Source: Echinostoma caproni (Eukaryota > Platyhelminthes > Trematoda > Plagiorchiida > Echinostomatidae). Taken from it: a stretch of 19,362 nucleotides of DNA. A model generated the notes under the pieces. It did not search any database. It was not told the DNA's origin and was given only the letters and a program-made list of their open reading frames with translations. This document shows, in pieces, positions 9,456 through 17,929 of this stretch (position 1 is the stretch's first letter; each line of letters begins with the position of its first letter). A program made the position numbers and the translations under genes. The stretch covers positions 80,641-100,002 of the forward strand of contig UZAN01039957.1 of assembly GCA_900618425.1 (NCBI GenBank), in the 5' to 3' direction.

Positions 9456-9898
9456 TTTCGCCTGTTCGCCGAGCTTAGCAGTTTGTTTGCAAACGTTTCA
9501 TCACTAGCGGAGGTGACATCATCAGTGCTTGTGAAGTGATAGTCTTCTACTGGTATCCGTTCGTTTATATGTTTTCACCTCCACTGACTATTTTTGTCCC
9601 TTGTTCCCAATTTGTTCGACTCGTTTTCCCTTTGAACTGGTGCTAGGGGCTAAGGGTGGAAAAAGATGGGTTTTCCCTCCGTCCTGATTGCGGTTTCAGT
9701 CCGTTCTCAGGTCACAGCGTAACCGCATACCCATTCAACGATGAACCGAGTGGAACAAAATGAGAACAATGGTCAAGGGACATATATAAACGAACGGATA
9801 AAAGCAGAATACTGCCACTTCACAAGCACTGATGATGTCACCTCGGCTGGTGATGAAACATTTACAAACAAATTGTCAAGCTCGACAAACAGGCGAAA
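9456..9898. mobile_element. Foldback (long inverted repeat) element
   Basis: The left arm (9456-9570) and right arm (9784-9898) are each 115 bases and are imperfect reverse complements. They start TTTCGCCTG and end CAGGCGAAA, and meet the spacer at TATCCGTTCGTTTATAT and its complement. Pairing continues weakly inward (GTCCCTTG at 9596-9603 with CAAGGGAC at 9774-9781). The spacer includes a local hairpin, GGAAAAAGATGGGTTTTCC. No transposase frame is present, so it is non-autonomous. Such palindromes can be MITE-like, or head-to-head copies of the terminal repeat of a retroelement such as a Penelope-like element. The 13-base flanking repeat fits target-primed insertion. Confidence 0.75.
9829..9882 (+). 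ncRNA. Hammerhead-like core in right arm (probably degenerate)
   Basis: CTGATGA (9829-9835) is followed by TCACC...GGTGA, able to form a short stem, then GAAAC (9855-9859), a stem-capable ATTT...AAAT and TGTC. This is the order of a hammerhead ribozyme core (CUGAUGA, stem II, GAAA, stem III, cleavage GUC). The base of stem II is mismatched, and no stem I partner is seen between sequence before CTGATGA and after GTC. The left arm carries the same elements on the minus strand (CTGATGA read from 9525-9519, GAAAC from 9499-9495). Likely a relic or chance likeness. Confidence 0.2.
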
Positions 9899-9899
9899 C

Positions 9900-9912
9900 A
9901 GAGTAGTGTCAT
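9900..9912 (+). repeat. Right copy of 13-base direct repeat
   Basis: Exact second copy of AGAGTAGTGTCAT found at 9393-9405. It begins two bases after the right arm of the foldback element ends. Confidence 0.5.
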
Positions 9913-10041
9913 AACACTACGATAAGGAATAAGTGAAGTTGTAGTTGTAGTACAAAAGCCAAGCTGTATCCACGTCATGAAGACAAGTAGGGAAATACCA
10001 GATTATCCAGGCGTAGGTTCATCGATGTGCTAAATGCTTAC

Positions 10042-10115
10042 GTACGACAGTATGGAATTCCTCAGTCTGAAGTACTGAGTTGTCGATAGCAATGTAGAAC
10101 ATAACGACTGCTGTT
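10042..10115 (-). CDS. Candidate internal exon upstream of the C1-like exon
   Basis: On the minus strand, a textbook acceptor (CACTCATTGTTTCCCCTTCAG) precedes 74 bases that end at the donor GTAC|GTAAGC. With one base completing the first codon there are 24 codons and one leftover base. The peptide begins TAVVMFYIAIDNSV and ends LQTEEFHTVV. The phase-0 frame stops; this frame is open throughout. The leftover C joins the C1-like exon at 8547 in phase (C+AT gives His). The residues look helical and amphipathic, but I do not recognise the domain. Confidence 0.35.
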
Positions 10116-10575
10116 CTGAAGGGGAAACAATGAGTGAAAGCTTATTACTGTATCATTTTGTGTCCTCCGACTGATTGAACCTTTGATGGAATGTGATTGT
10201 AAAAACTGAAGGATATTCGAATGAAGTAGGTGCTTTTCAAAAATTTGGGATCCTCAGTAAAAAGTGTTTCGGAAAATGGTAGCAGTCTTTCAAAGAATTT
10301 ACATGTAGGAGAAAGAGGTGGGTAAACTAGGCTGTACTGATTCGATTCAAATCTGTTAACCGGACTGCTTGGAGGATGATCTGTAACCTTCATTGGCAAT
10401 GCTATGTGTGCCTATTTTATTTGAATACTGAACTTCATACCGAGAGTCCTTTACAGCTGATCATCTTTAACTGATGTCTAACCGTGAATGCACTAGTTGT
10501 GGCACTGAATCGAGTAGCTCGGATAAGTAAAACTGTTACGGTTTAGATCATTCAATCAATAAGAAGCTGCAGAAT

Positions 10576-11097
10576 GGATAAACACTGGCCACCATCCGGA
10601 AGGTTAAAAGTGTGGTTGGCTATTGTGCCGGTGACAATCTCTTTTCCTTGGTGTATGGATTCGCACACAAACGGAATCCCTTCCTCTATGATCCCTCCAT
10701 GTTGGTTGAAACATATCCCTCCAATCCTTTGGGTGTACCTGATCATCTGTTAGATCAGGAGCTGATGTGGGAACTGAAAAATGTTCTAATGAGTCAAAAT
10801 AAAAGTGGTATGAGCCATTATTGTCTTGCACAGAAGTATTTGAACTCAGCAGAAAAAGTTTGTATCACCCGTCAGAAACATGTTTGTAGATACCGATAGG
10901 AATATCACTAGCAGCGATCTTCCAGTTGGTAGCCACACCAATTGTTTGTTTGATGTGGCCTCGGTTTCATCTAGAACAACAGACGAGAGAAATTTATTTC
11001 GGTCAACGTATATCAAAGTTGAATTGTGCCCAATGGAATTCAAGGCTTCTAATAGATGGTTACCGTCCTTCAAAGACTGTCACCTCATGACCAGAGG
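10576..11097. CDS. Coding-like region open on both strands, possible decayed gene or element
   Basis: Plus strand: a frame is open from 10576 to 10896 (residues include FSLVYGFAHKRNPFLYD and LLDQELMWELKNVLM). A second frame, from about 10880, is open to 11097 (residues include TDRNITSSDLPVGSH and RNLFRSTYIKVELC) and ends at a possible donor, GGG|GTGAGG. Minus strand: 11073-10846 and 10831-10604 are also open, in two different frames (residues include NKQLVWLPTGRSLL and DDQVHPKDWRDMFQ). On either strand a single reading would need one frame change near 10840-10890. This may be a decayed transposable-element protein or two exons. Strand and family are undecided. Confidence 0.3.
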
Positions 11098-11110
11098 GGT
11101 GAGGATGTAG

Positions 11111-13055
11111 TTTGTCCTTCCATTTCGTCTGTTCATCGAGCTTCTTATTTATTAGCTACTGCACAGAAAGAGTAATTAAAATCGGTAAATATTTTGTGCA
11201 AGCTTGAAACTAACAATGAGAAAAACGGTAGTTAAACGTAAGAACTTTAAAATTGGATCAAGTTTAGGTGCCATCAGTTTATTTGGTAATAACATTTTAT
11301 TCTACAATAGTTTAGCCTTGCCTAATCCGGCTCTATTATTGCTTAGTCATTAGAAGCAAATATATATACCTTTTTAAACCACCACGACGATCGTGATGCA
11401 CACTGATCACGGTTCATGAATATTGTGACATCATGCTTTCTACGAATTTTCATATTTTTTATCGCTTTTTTGCTCAATTGAATTGAGATATTCATGAATT
11501 TCTCAATCACTACCAACGTTTGAGAAAACAGTGTGACACTGGTGAGAAATTGGTTTCTAAAGCCTTAGAGGAAACTCGATATCACCAAGTGGATATTCTT
11601 TACAAGGCATTATCGGGAAACGGAATCTATAGATAAGTGCAATAAGATACGATATGAGATGAGTATTTCTGGGCAATAAAAAGCAGCGTTGTATTTATCA
11701 GTACAGCTTTTCAAGACAAACACTAATTAAGCACTCAAAAGCTTTGTCGGCTATTTCACTCATCTTCGTCGATAATAGCCGTTATCAAGCTTTCATCCTT
11801 CGCTCGTTAAACTAAGAAAATTCAAAGGGGTAATATATCAACCGTTCATCAAGAAAGACATTTAGGTGTTCCAAACTACTTTTGTGAGAATTGAATTCTA
11901 CATGGTGTCTCGTGCTCCCAGGACTATGCCTTTACATTTCGATGAGTAACCGTAACTTCTTTTGTCCTGAGGGGTTTTGATTTTCCTCAAAATTTCTGTA
12001 CTACTGCGTCGAATTGAATTCCATTGTTTTTATAGTGTACTTGCCGTTTGATATCAAAGGCCGTATAGCGGACCTGAAAAGACACGAGAATGATTAAAAA
12101 GAATTGACACTAATTGCCGCCTCAAACGTGCAACACACAATTCAACATCTAGAACAAAGGTAGCATGTGTTATTCCTGGGTTTTGTGCCGTTAAAACAAG
12201 TCAGTACAAGTCGTGAAGTAGGTGCAGTAAAATGACTTCAAATCAGCACACTTGTGAGCTCCTTCTCTGCATCGTATCACATCGCTGACAGTGATTGCAA
12301 AAGTAAATGTTTTTGACCGTTCAATGAGTTGACCGGACAATTTCACCGGTACGACTACATGAAAATAAACGGTGATAATGGCGGCGTAGAGTGTCGTTTT
12401 CCGATTCATAAGAACTGGCATGAACGAAATAAAACCAAGCGGTTTACTGTGTATAAATTCAAATGAACAGCATTTCAAGGATATCTATAGCAGGAACTAC
12501 ATAAAAATCTAATGAAGGGGTGTCCGTAGAGTGAAGAAACACAAAGACAGAAGCTGTTAACCAAAAACAACCTCAGATGATAAACGAACGTTTGGCATGG
12601 TCCGTAAACTATACGCTTCATTGGAAACCAACCAAGTATCTAACAAGCATAAACAGAAGACTGAATTGAGAAAAATACGAAAACTGAGTAACTGTTAATC
12701 GAATAAAATTGGAACTTGGACAGTTTGGATTCGTGATGAGAACTATTGGAGCTATTTAGAATGACGTGTTGAGACAGATAGGTTAAACCCTAAAAGTTAT
12801 TTAAACTACTAGTGTTTTGATTGGGTACAAAGTATGCTAATTAGTTCACTTTTGAATTCAGATTTTTGTTGAAAACAAAAAATTAACTGGTACACATAGG
12901 CTCTCTTGAATGAAGAAATCAGAGAAATGGTTAAGTGTATACATTGCTGGAAATAATTGCGCTTGGGGCAATTAAACTATTAAAGAAAATACCATTTTCA
13001 AGTCAATTGGGTTGTAATGGTTGCATTTTACCACTTGTATTGTTCTGTATAACAG
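11111..13055. other. No supported gene
   Basis: Nearly 2 kb of AT-rich, stop-rich sequence. A minus-strand frame at 12191-12478 (95 codons, non-ATG extension possible) has a hydrophobic stretch (TLYAAIITVYFHVVVPV) but no start or splice context. Around 11393 there is a short ACGATCGT palindrome. Nothing else is visible. Confidence 0.55.
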
Positions 13056-13097
13056 AAACAATGCAGCAGGCAGCTCTTTGTATCTGTCTCTCCAGGC
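13056..13097 (+). CDS. Weak candidate 42-base exon, plus strand
   Basis: A good pyrimidine-rich acceptor (CTTGTATTGTTCTGTATAACAG) and a consensus donor (AGGC|GTAAGT) enclose 42 bases, exactly 14 codons. Phase 0 gives KQCSRQLFVSVSPG. It shares phase 0/0 with the candidates at 15242-15424 and 17822-17929. The other two frames are also open, so the phase is not forced. Confidence 0.2.
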
Positions 13098-13380
13098 GTA
13101 AGTGTCAGGTGTGGACTAACTCCTGAGGACTAGTGCTTCAGTCAAATCAGTGCCGAATTTGGCTATCTATTGTTTACATACGAAATTCGAACACCTATTT
13201 CTTAATTAACAATGTAGAAACAAAGGCTCATGCAACGAGTTAATCAAATAAATGTGCGGTGATTACTTTCTGGCTCCATATTTCCAGAAAAACACGGGGT
13301 GATCATTGAAAATCGCAGTCCGTAAATAAGTTTCATCTTTATTCGTATCAAACCAAGTCCAGTATGTAGTTCAATTAGAA

Positions 13381-13569
13381 ATGTTCATTCAAATATGCCG
13401 CGGAATCGGCGTGCATGCGAACCCATATCATGCTATTCCGAGTGTTCTTTTAATTGTTGCTATCACTTGCACACAATTGGCGGGATTTCAATCAGATAAC
13501 GTTCGTGCGGATCTAGCGGGACACAATGGGGGAGTACACCCGTGCACTCTGATTGCGAGTCTGTCATAG
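13381..13569 (+). CDS. Small ORF with hydrophobic segment and nearby polyadenylation signals
   Basis: ATG at 13381 to TAG at 13567-13569, 62 codons. Residues about 20-36 (IPSVLLIVAITCTQLAG) are hydrophobic and could be a late signal or single membrane segment. The rest is polar with one further Cys (GGVHPCTL). Two AATAAA hexamers follow within 25 bases of the stop. No family is recognised and no promoter or upstream exon is shown. It could be a small secreted or membrane peptide, a terminal exon, or chance. Confidence 0.28.
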   Translation: MFIQICRGIGVHANPYHAIPSVLLIVAITCTQLAGFQSDNVRADLAGHNGGVHPCTLIASLS

Positions 13570-13573
13570 CACA

Positions 13574-13590
13574 AATAAACTCTGAATAAA
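13574..13590 (+). promoter_or_regulatory. Two AATAAA polyadenylation signals
   Basis: AATAAA at 13574-13579 and 13585-13590 lie just after the stop codon of the 13381-13569 frame. The hexamer is frequent in AT-rich DNA, so the pair is only suggestive. Confidence 0.3.
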
Positions 13591-14144
13591 AAATGGTTGA
13601 AAAATATTGCTGGATAATCATCAGGAGGCAGTATGTATGTATTATGTTATTTTCGAAACATACATGATACGGGCGGTATCAATGACTAGAATGTGATATC
13701 TTTGGAGAGTGGCATTTAGTTGACAGGGATTTTCCAAGATGTTTTTCCGACGGCATCTGCCACACCGTTAACACTTGGAGGAATGGAATTTTGCAACGCT
13801 AGCAAACGTCATCATTCTAAGAATCAAGTCAGCTGAAGCTTTTTGAACTGAAATTACTTGGAATTTTTGGGTAGCCAATATTTAATTGGAAAATATTTGG
13901 TGAAACAAAAACATCAGATAATACTGTTATTTATAACAATTCAAACGTAGATGTGGAGCATCTTACACGAGCATCACAGACAGGCAGGTAAAATTACGGA
14001 TCAAGTAACACACTCCATGCTGGCTTAGGCGTTGGCTGTTTGGACCACATGACCAATCGTCACTCTCTTATTTTACACGAGAGCACTGGAGGATGTGATT
14101 CCACAATATAGTAGATTTCGTTGTGCGTAAAGCAGACAAGGCAT
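13591..14144. other. No supported gene
   Basis: AT-rich sequence with no open block of interest. The part after about 14040 may include the eroded 3' end of the SINE-like copy B. Confidence 0.5.
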
Positions 14145-14280
14145 GAACTGAAAAAACAGGAAGTGTTGCACAGCTGTTTGGATCGAATTGGGTCTTATCA
14201 CCAGTGTGGATCCATACACCCGGACTGGGGATCGAACTAGGGACAACAGAGATGGAACGTACCACCGGGCTTGTCAAACG
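14145..14280 (-). repeat. SINE-like element, copy B (minus orientation)
   Basis: On the minus strand the order is CCCGGTGGTACG (A-box region, from about 14270), CTAGTTCGATCCCCAG (a good Pol III B box, from about 14240), CACTGGTGATAAGACCC, TCGATCCAAACAGCTGTG and CACTTCCTGTTTTTT. The head resembles a tRNA gene with internal A and B boxes. The tail blocks match copies A and C. It is not a functional tRNA gene, because no cloverleaf is evident. Sequence continuing to about 14060 may also belong to it. Confidence 0.55.
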
Positions 14281-14334
14281 GCTTTCCTTTTGCTTCTATA
14301 TACTTTAGTACAACTTATCTTTGTGAGCTAGTTG

Positions 14335-14480
14335 CGTGCATTGAACCACGCTCCCCTCAGCACCATTCTGTGGGAGTATCACTCCACTGCAAGCATCCCG
14401 ACCCGATAATGAATACGCACTACTGACTTGATCGGGTCGAAACAGCTGCGTAATGCTTCCTAGCTTTTCACTGCGCGCTT
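14335..14480 (+). repeat. SINE-like element, copy C (plus orientation)
   Basis: GGGTCGAAACAGCTGCG, then TGCTTCCTAGCTTTTC (14435-14469) match the tail of copies A and B. Head sequence upstream (GAACCACGCTCCCC) is much eroded. A perfect 9-base inverted repeat, CGACCCGAT/ATCGGGTCG (14399-14407 with 14431-14439), lies inside. It is arranged head-to-head with copy B. Confidence 0.45.
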
Positions 14481-15241
14481 CATTTGATCTGTAGAAGAGG
14501 AAATCCACTATAAAAATTTAACTTTCAAAATTGTATGCGTATAACTTCGTGATGAACTGGGAGCAATCGTTTTATTCAGTAAGCAATACTCGCTTCGCAA
14601 TAAAACCTTCATACCAGATCGATTTCAATCGAAAGCCTTTCTCTGATCCTATCGCTGTGTATATGAGAAAAGCATTTTAAAACCCTTAGTAATTGAAATA
14701 TCCCGTTACTGTTGAAAATCAAATATCGTGAGTGAACTTAAACCAAAGGTTTCCGTTCAGAACTATTTCGTCATCCAACTCAGTGTTATTTCAGCTAATT
14801 GTTTTACCTCCATACGTAAAATTGAGACAGTGTGACGATTAGCAAAGAGTACATTGATAGTAATAATCATCCAAGTGGTGTAGTACACCGTAACATTCCT
14901 TGAATCAAATGCTTTGTATCTTCTCAACAGCGTCAAATGCAACGTGTGAAAAGAGATACCAAAACAAATTAGACATTTTTTGCAACTGCTTGCAGCTATT
15001 GTTCCCCAAAGCATTCAATCGGGGAGTTGTGTTCACTCCTTCGTGTGATGCATGCACGCAACCGACATCTTTTATAAAAATGCGCAGCGAATATACCAAT
15101 GAATAAATACGTTGAATTAGCATAGAAGTAAACTTGCGTAACAGGGAATATTCTCATGAAAGATCACTTTACAACCTTGTCTCACATGTTACATCGTTTG
15201 AAAAACTAAAACGGTTAGATGGTCCAATTTTACTGTTACAG
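14481..15241. other. No supported gene
   Basis: Minus-strand frames at 14763-15014 and 14905-15123 and a plus frame at 14900-15106 overlap each other and have no recognisable motif or splice context. Confidence 0.5.
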
Positions 15242-15424
15242 TCCCTTCAAACGTTCTATCAGCACATTCAACGAACGCCCCTACCCCTCGGACTTCCCAA
15301 ACGGAAATCACATTCCCCGTTTTATAAATATGGTAGAATGATGCACAGTCCAGTAACTTATTGTCTTAATCAGTCTAAATCAAATCAACCTACAATCTTT
15401 CCTGGCTACACAGTTCCGCTTTTA
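15242..15424 (+). CDS. Candidate 183-base exon, basic Ser/Pro-rich
   Basis: It lies in the longest open frame of the window. A strong acceptor (CCAATTTTACTGTTACAG) precedes it and a consensus donor (TTTTA|GTGAGT) follows; the block is exactly 61 codons, phase 0 to phase 0. The peptide includes FYQHIQRTPLPLGLPKRK, KSHSPFYKYGRMMHSPV and NQPTIFPGYTVPLL, suggesting a basic, partly disordered linker. The frame has no ATG near its 5' end, which favours an internal exon over a free-standing gene. An alternative acceptor (CAAACGTTCTATCAG) lies about 20 bases downstream in the same frame. The next in-phase candidates are 16040-16138 and 17822-17929. No family is recognised. Confidence 0.36.
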
Positions 15425-15782
15425 GTGAGTTTCCACTGTGGTTTTTCTTTAGAAAGAATTTTGCATATCTCACAAAACACTTGCGTACACTCATTGATGT
15501 GGGACGGCTGTTGCAGATAATTTGTCTTGCAATTCTTTTAAAAGTCCTTCTTTTGAGCATTCTGTCGTAACAAAATATAACTGGATTGTGATCATGAGCA
15601 TGCAAAACCGTAGAATTATGTTTTTGTTTTGTACTTTGTTGACATTGGTAATCACCATTTACGGAAGGAATATGTTCCCTAGCACTTCCGGTGTAAACTG
15701 AGCATCATTTTTTATTTTGTGAATTAAGTCATCAGATTGTGTTTAAGCGCTGATATCATTTGCTCTATAATTAGCAACTCAC

Positions 15783-15838
15783 TACAGAACTTGGTCAGTT
15801 TTGATGGGAGACAAGTATTTCCCAACTTGATTTGCCAT
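15783..15838 (-). CDS. Weak candidate start-codon exon, minus strand
   Basis: A minus-strand ATG at 15838 opens 18 codons (MANQVGKYLSPIKTDQVL) plus two bases to a GTGAGT donor. An acceptor-like CATATTCGTATCAG lies about 25 bases upstream, with an in-frame TAA between it and the ATG, as expected for a first coding exon after a 5'UTR intron. It overlaps no other candidate. Its phase does not join directly to the 10042-10115 block without an intervening exon. Confidence 0.16.
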
Positions 15839-16039
15839 ACAGAATGCAATTTATGTTAAGCTGATACGAATATGAGATTTCCTTGGTCCACAAATCACTT
15901 TCAAAACGTCCAACGGCCAACTTATTCATGTTCGAATGCAGATCAATCCAGGGCTTTCATCGTGTGTTCGTATGTGTACGTAAACAACATTAGCCAATTG
16001 TCTCTTATGCCCAACTTCCTTAGTCCTGCACACCGACAG

Positions 16040-16138
16040 ACTGATGCAGGTGATTGTACGTGTCAGTTTTCACCCACTAAAGCCACACGTATTTCGGTAG
16101 AAACGCTGGAAGAGTACGTGCAACAGGCAAACATGTGA
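16040..16138 (+). CDS. Candidate terminal coding exon, plus strand
   Basis: An acceptor (AGTCCTGCACACCGACAG) precedes a frame of 32 codons and a TGA stop. The peptide starts TDAGDCTCQFSPTK and ends RISVETLEEYVQQANM; the end looks helical. Phase 0 matches the exon candidate at 15242-15424. Upstream acceptors in the same frame, including TCTCTTATGCCCAACTTCCTTAG (to 16023), would make it longer, and the frame is open back to an ATG at 15872, so a single-exon reading of 88 codons is possible. AATAAA at 16560-16565 could end the transcript. No family is recognised. Confidence 0.3.
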   Translation, partial: TDAGDCTCQFSPTKATRISVETLEEYVQQANM

Positions 16139-16383
16139 CCTAATCCGCTTCACGGGGAATTTCGTAAAATTCTTGAAAATCGTGTACGAAGCATGAAGGT
16201 TTTATACGACGTAATGACGTGAACGGAGCATTGCACGTATTATTGTACAAAGATATTTCTTGGATTGCCTATGTTGAACAATCGGGTGTCGCTTTATTTG
16301 ACTATGACAAATTATTATCTTTCGGGCTTCAATCGAATGATTATCTAAGTTTAAAGGGATTTTTCTCTTTAATAAGCTTCAGT

Positions 16384-16422
16384 ATTACTATTATTAGTAC
16401 GGTTACTATTATTATTATTATC

Positions 16423-16477
<55 letters not shown>

Positions 16478-16506
16478 AAGCAGCAGCAGCAGTTGTTGTT
16501 GTTGTT
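16384..16506 (+). repeat. Compound trinucleotide microsatellite: ATT, GTA, GCA, GTT
   Basis: A run of ATT/TTA units is followed by about 18 GTA units (about 16423-16476), then about five GCA units, then about five GTT units. It lies in a frame open from 16219 to 16569, which would give Ile, then Val, Ala and Val runs. The complementary frame gives Thr runs. Open frames through triplet repeats are expected, so no gene is called. The block changes show successive point mutation and re-expansion of one array. Confidence 0.92.
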
Positions 16507-16559
16507 GAGGGAAGAGATAAAAGCTGGCGATTCCTCTGCGAAGCATCTACTTTACTTGC

Positions 16560-16565
16560 AATAAA
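16560..16565 (+). promoter_or_regulatory. AATAAA polyadenylation signal candidate
   Basis: It follows the stop at 16138 by about 420 bases, with the triplet repeat between. If the 16040-16138 block is a terminal exon, this is the nearest plausible end signal. Confidence 0.2.
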
Positions 16566-17059
16566 TTGACTTGGGTTGGCCATTGAAACTTATAGGAACG
16601 GTGATACAATTCATTACATTTGAGAAAGCCTATCAGGACCTCGGAGATGAGCAGAATGACAAACACCTCGTTTATTTGTCGAGCAAAATGGCCCTCTATA
16701 ATCCTCTCTATAAACAAAAATATGCATAGTGGATGCAAGGCAGATATCATTTGTTATCATCCCACCAAGAGGAAAATCACGGTCGTGTGTGCAAGCCAAA
16801 CGCAACAGAACCAGACTGTGTGCGCTCGTATAATTTCAAATGAGAAGAAGAAATATAGATCATAATATTCAGATGAGACGTTTTCACAGCCATCAGTTAA
16901 ATCATGTGTGAAATGCAGGATATTTATAGTAAGCAGCTTATTTTTTCTTGAAGTAACCTCAAGCAGTATGCAAGCTCACGCACTGAGTACTCAATAGTTG
17001 TGCTGAAACTTGCAAACGTTTGCACAAAAACAAAGAAATCGAGGGAATCTCGCTTCTGC
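16566..17059. other. No supported gene
   Basis: Overlapping short frames on both strands (16547-16865), without recognisable motifs or consistent splice signals. Confidence 0.5.
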
Positions 17060-17235
17060 TCGATTGTCATTAGCAATTAGAGCTAGACCATCTGTGTGCC
17101 AGGAAGCACCAGGTGGCCAGTCAGGTGGGTGCTTACAACATATAATGGGGAAATGTCAGGCGGCGGTGATGGGAATCAAACACCTGTACTCCGGGTAGTT
17201 GATTGATGGTCGTAACCACCGGTCCACCACTGCTC
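17060..17235 (-). repeat. SINE-like element, copy D (minus orientation)
   Basis: On the minus strand, ACCGGTGGTTACG (from about 17222) is followed by GGTGTTTGATTCCC (B-box-like, from about 17184), then ACTGGCCACCTGGTGCTTCCTGG and ATGGTCTAGCTCTAATTGC. The CCGGTGGT-ACG head matches copy B (CCGGTGGTACG), and the GTGCTTCCTGG block is like the TGCTTCCTAG tail of copy C. This is the best preserved head among the copies. The plus-strand frames at 17010-17198 and 17203-17388 run through or next to it and are not called as genes. Confidence 0.5.
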
Positions 17236-17555
17236 GGTTGTACAAGAACCAGTGATCCGTTGATTTTTTCTCTCAGTCAGTTTGGTGGAAGCTGTTGGTT
17301 GCTGGTTTTACCCACGTGTGAAAATGAGCGGCAGCGAAGTGAATTTGAGCTATACAAAGACCTTACGGTAACGCCGTTGAAACAGTAAGCACGACTCCAC
17401 TTAACCGGTCTCGGAATAATCACCACTACAAAGGTAGAATATAAGAACCAGTGAGCTCATGGAATTTTAATCGGTTGCTACCTCTTTTGAGATAACTAAA
17501 CGCAATATGATTGTCTTTTTGTAACGCAAAAGTTCAGATTTTCAACCAAACTTAC
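17236..17555. other. No supported gene
   Basis: A plus frame at 17203-17388 runs out of the SINE-like head and ends at an in-frame TAA that overlaps a GTAAGC. It is treated as fortuitous. Confidence 0.45.
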
Positions 17556-17634
17556 TACGCAAATGTCTCTGTAAGCTCATTGAGGACGGACATCGATATA
17601 AAAAATTCACATATCCGTTGAAACAAGAAAATGT
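17556..17634 (-). CDS. Candidate internal exon, minus strand, helical
   Basis: On the minus strand a moderate acceptor (GTTTTCAAGCTTGACGAG) is followed by 79 open bases and a strong donor, GCGTA|GTAAGT. Two bases complete the first codon, then 25 codons, then two leftover bases. The peptide includes IFLFQRICEFFI and MSVLNELTETFA, amphipathic and helix-like, as in HEAT/ARM or BAR-type folds; no family is assigned. If it belongs to the same gene as 10042-10115 at least one further exon is needed, because joining them directly would create TAA. A second frame is also open. Confidence 0.25.
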
Positions 17635-17821
17635 CTCGTCAAGCTTGAAAACATACTACAATTAGGAATGGTTGATGAGGAATAACAAAATGCAATTTCT
17701 CCAATCGATTGATCAGCGGCAGAAACTCTACAAAAGTTCTTCAAACGGACTCTAATCACTATTTACGTTAATCAATTCAAGCATTTCCTTTATTTACCAC
17801 AAAGTGGTGCCTTTTTATCAG

Positions 17822-17929
17822 TGTGCTCAACGGTATGTTCCAATGTTATGTGAAACAGTTAATAAAAAGCAAGTTACGATCCAGGATGGATACACGGGTT
17901 CAGGCAGGAAAAATATCTATCACACTAAT
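17822..17929 (+). CDS. Candidate 108-base exon, plus strand
   Basis: An acceptor (GTGGTGCCTTTTTATCAG) precedes exactly 36 codons, followed by a donor, CTAAT|GTAAGA. The peptide starts CAQRYVPMLCETVNKKQV and ends QDGYTGSGRKNIYHTN, polar with two Cys nine residues apart. An alternative acceptor (TTTCCTTTATTTACCACAAAG, ending at 17803) extends the frame upstream. Phase 0/0 agrees with the 15242-15424 candidate, so they could be in one transcript (with or without the 16040-16138 terminal exon as an alternative end). No family is recognised. Confidence 0.35.

Noticed and set aside
16219..16569. 116-codon plus-strand frame with long polyvaline
   Set aside because: The length comes from the triplet microsatellite, which keeps frames open on both strands. 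The non-repeat parts have no recognisable motif.
17101..17230. Minus-strand tRNA gene
   Set aside because: A- and B-box-like strings are present, but acceptor and T stems do not pair. A tRNA-derived SINE head explains it better.
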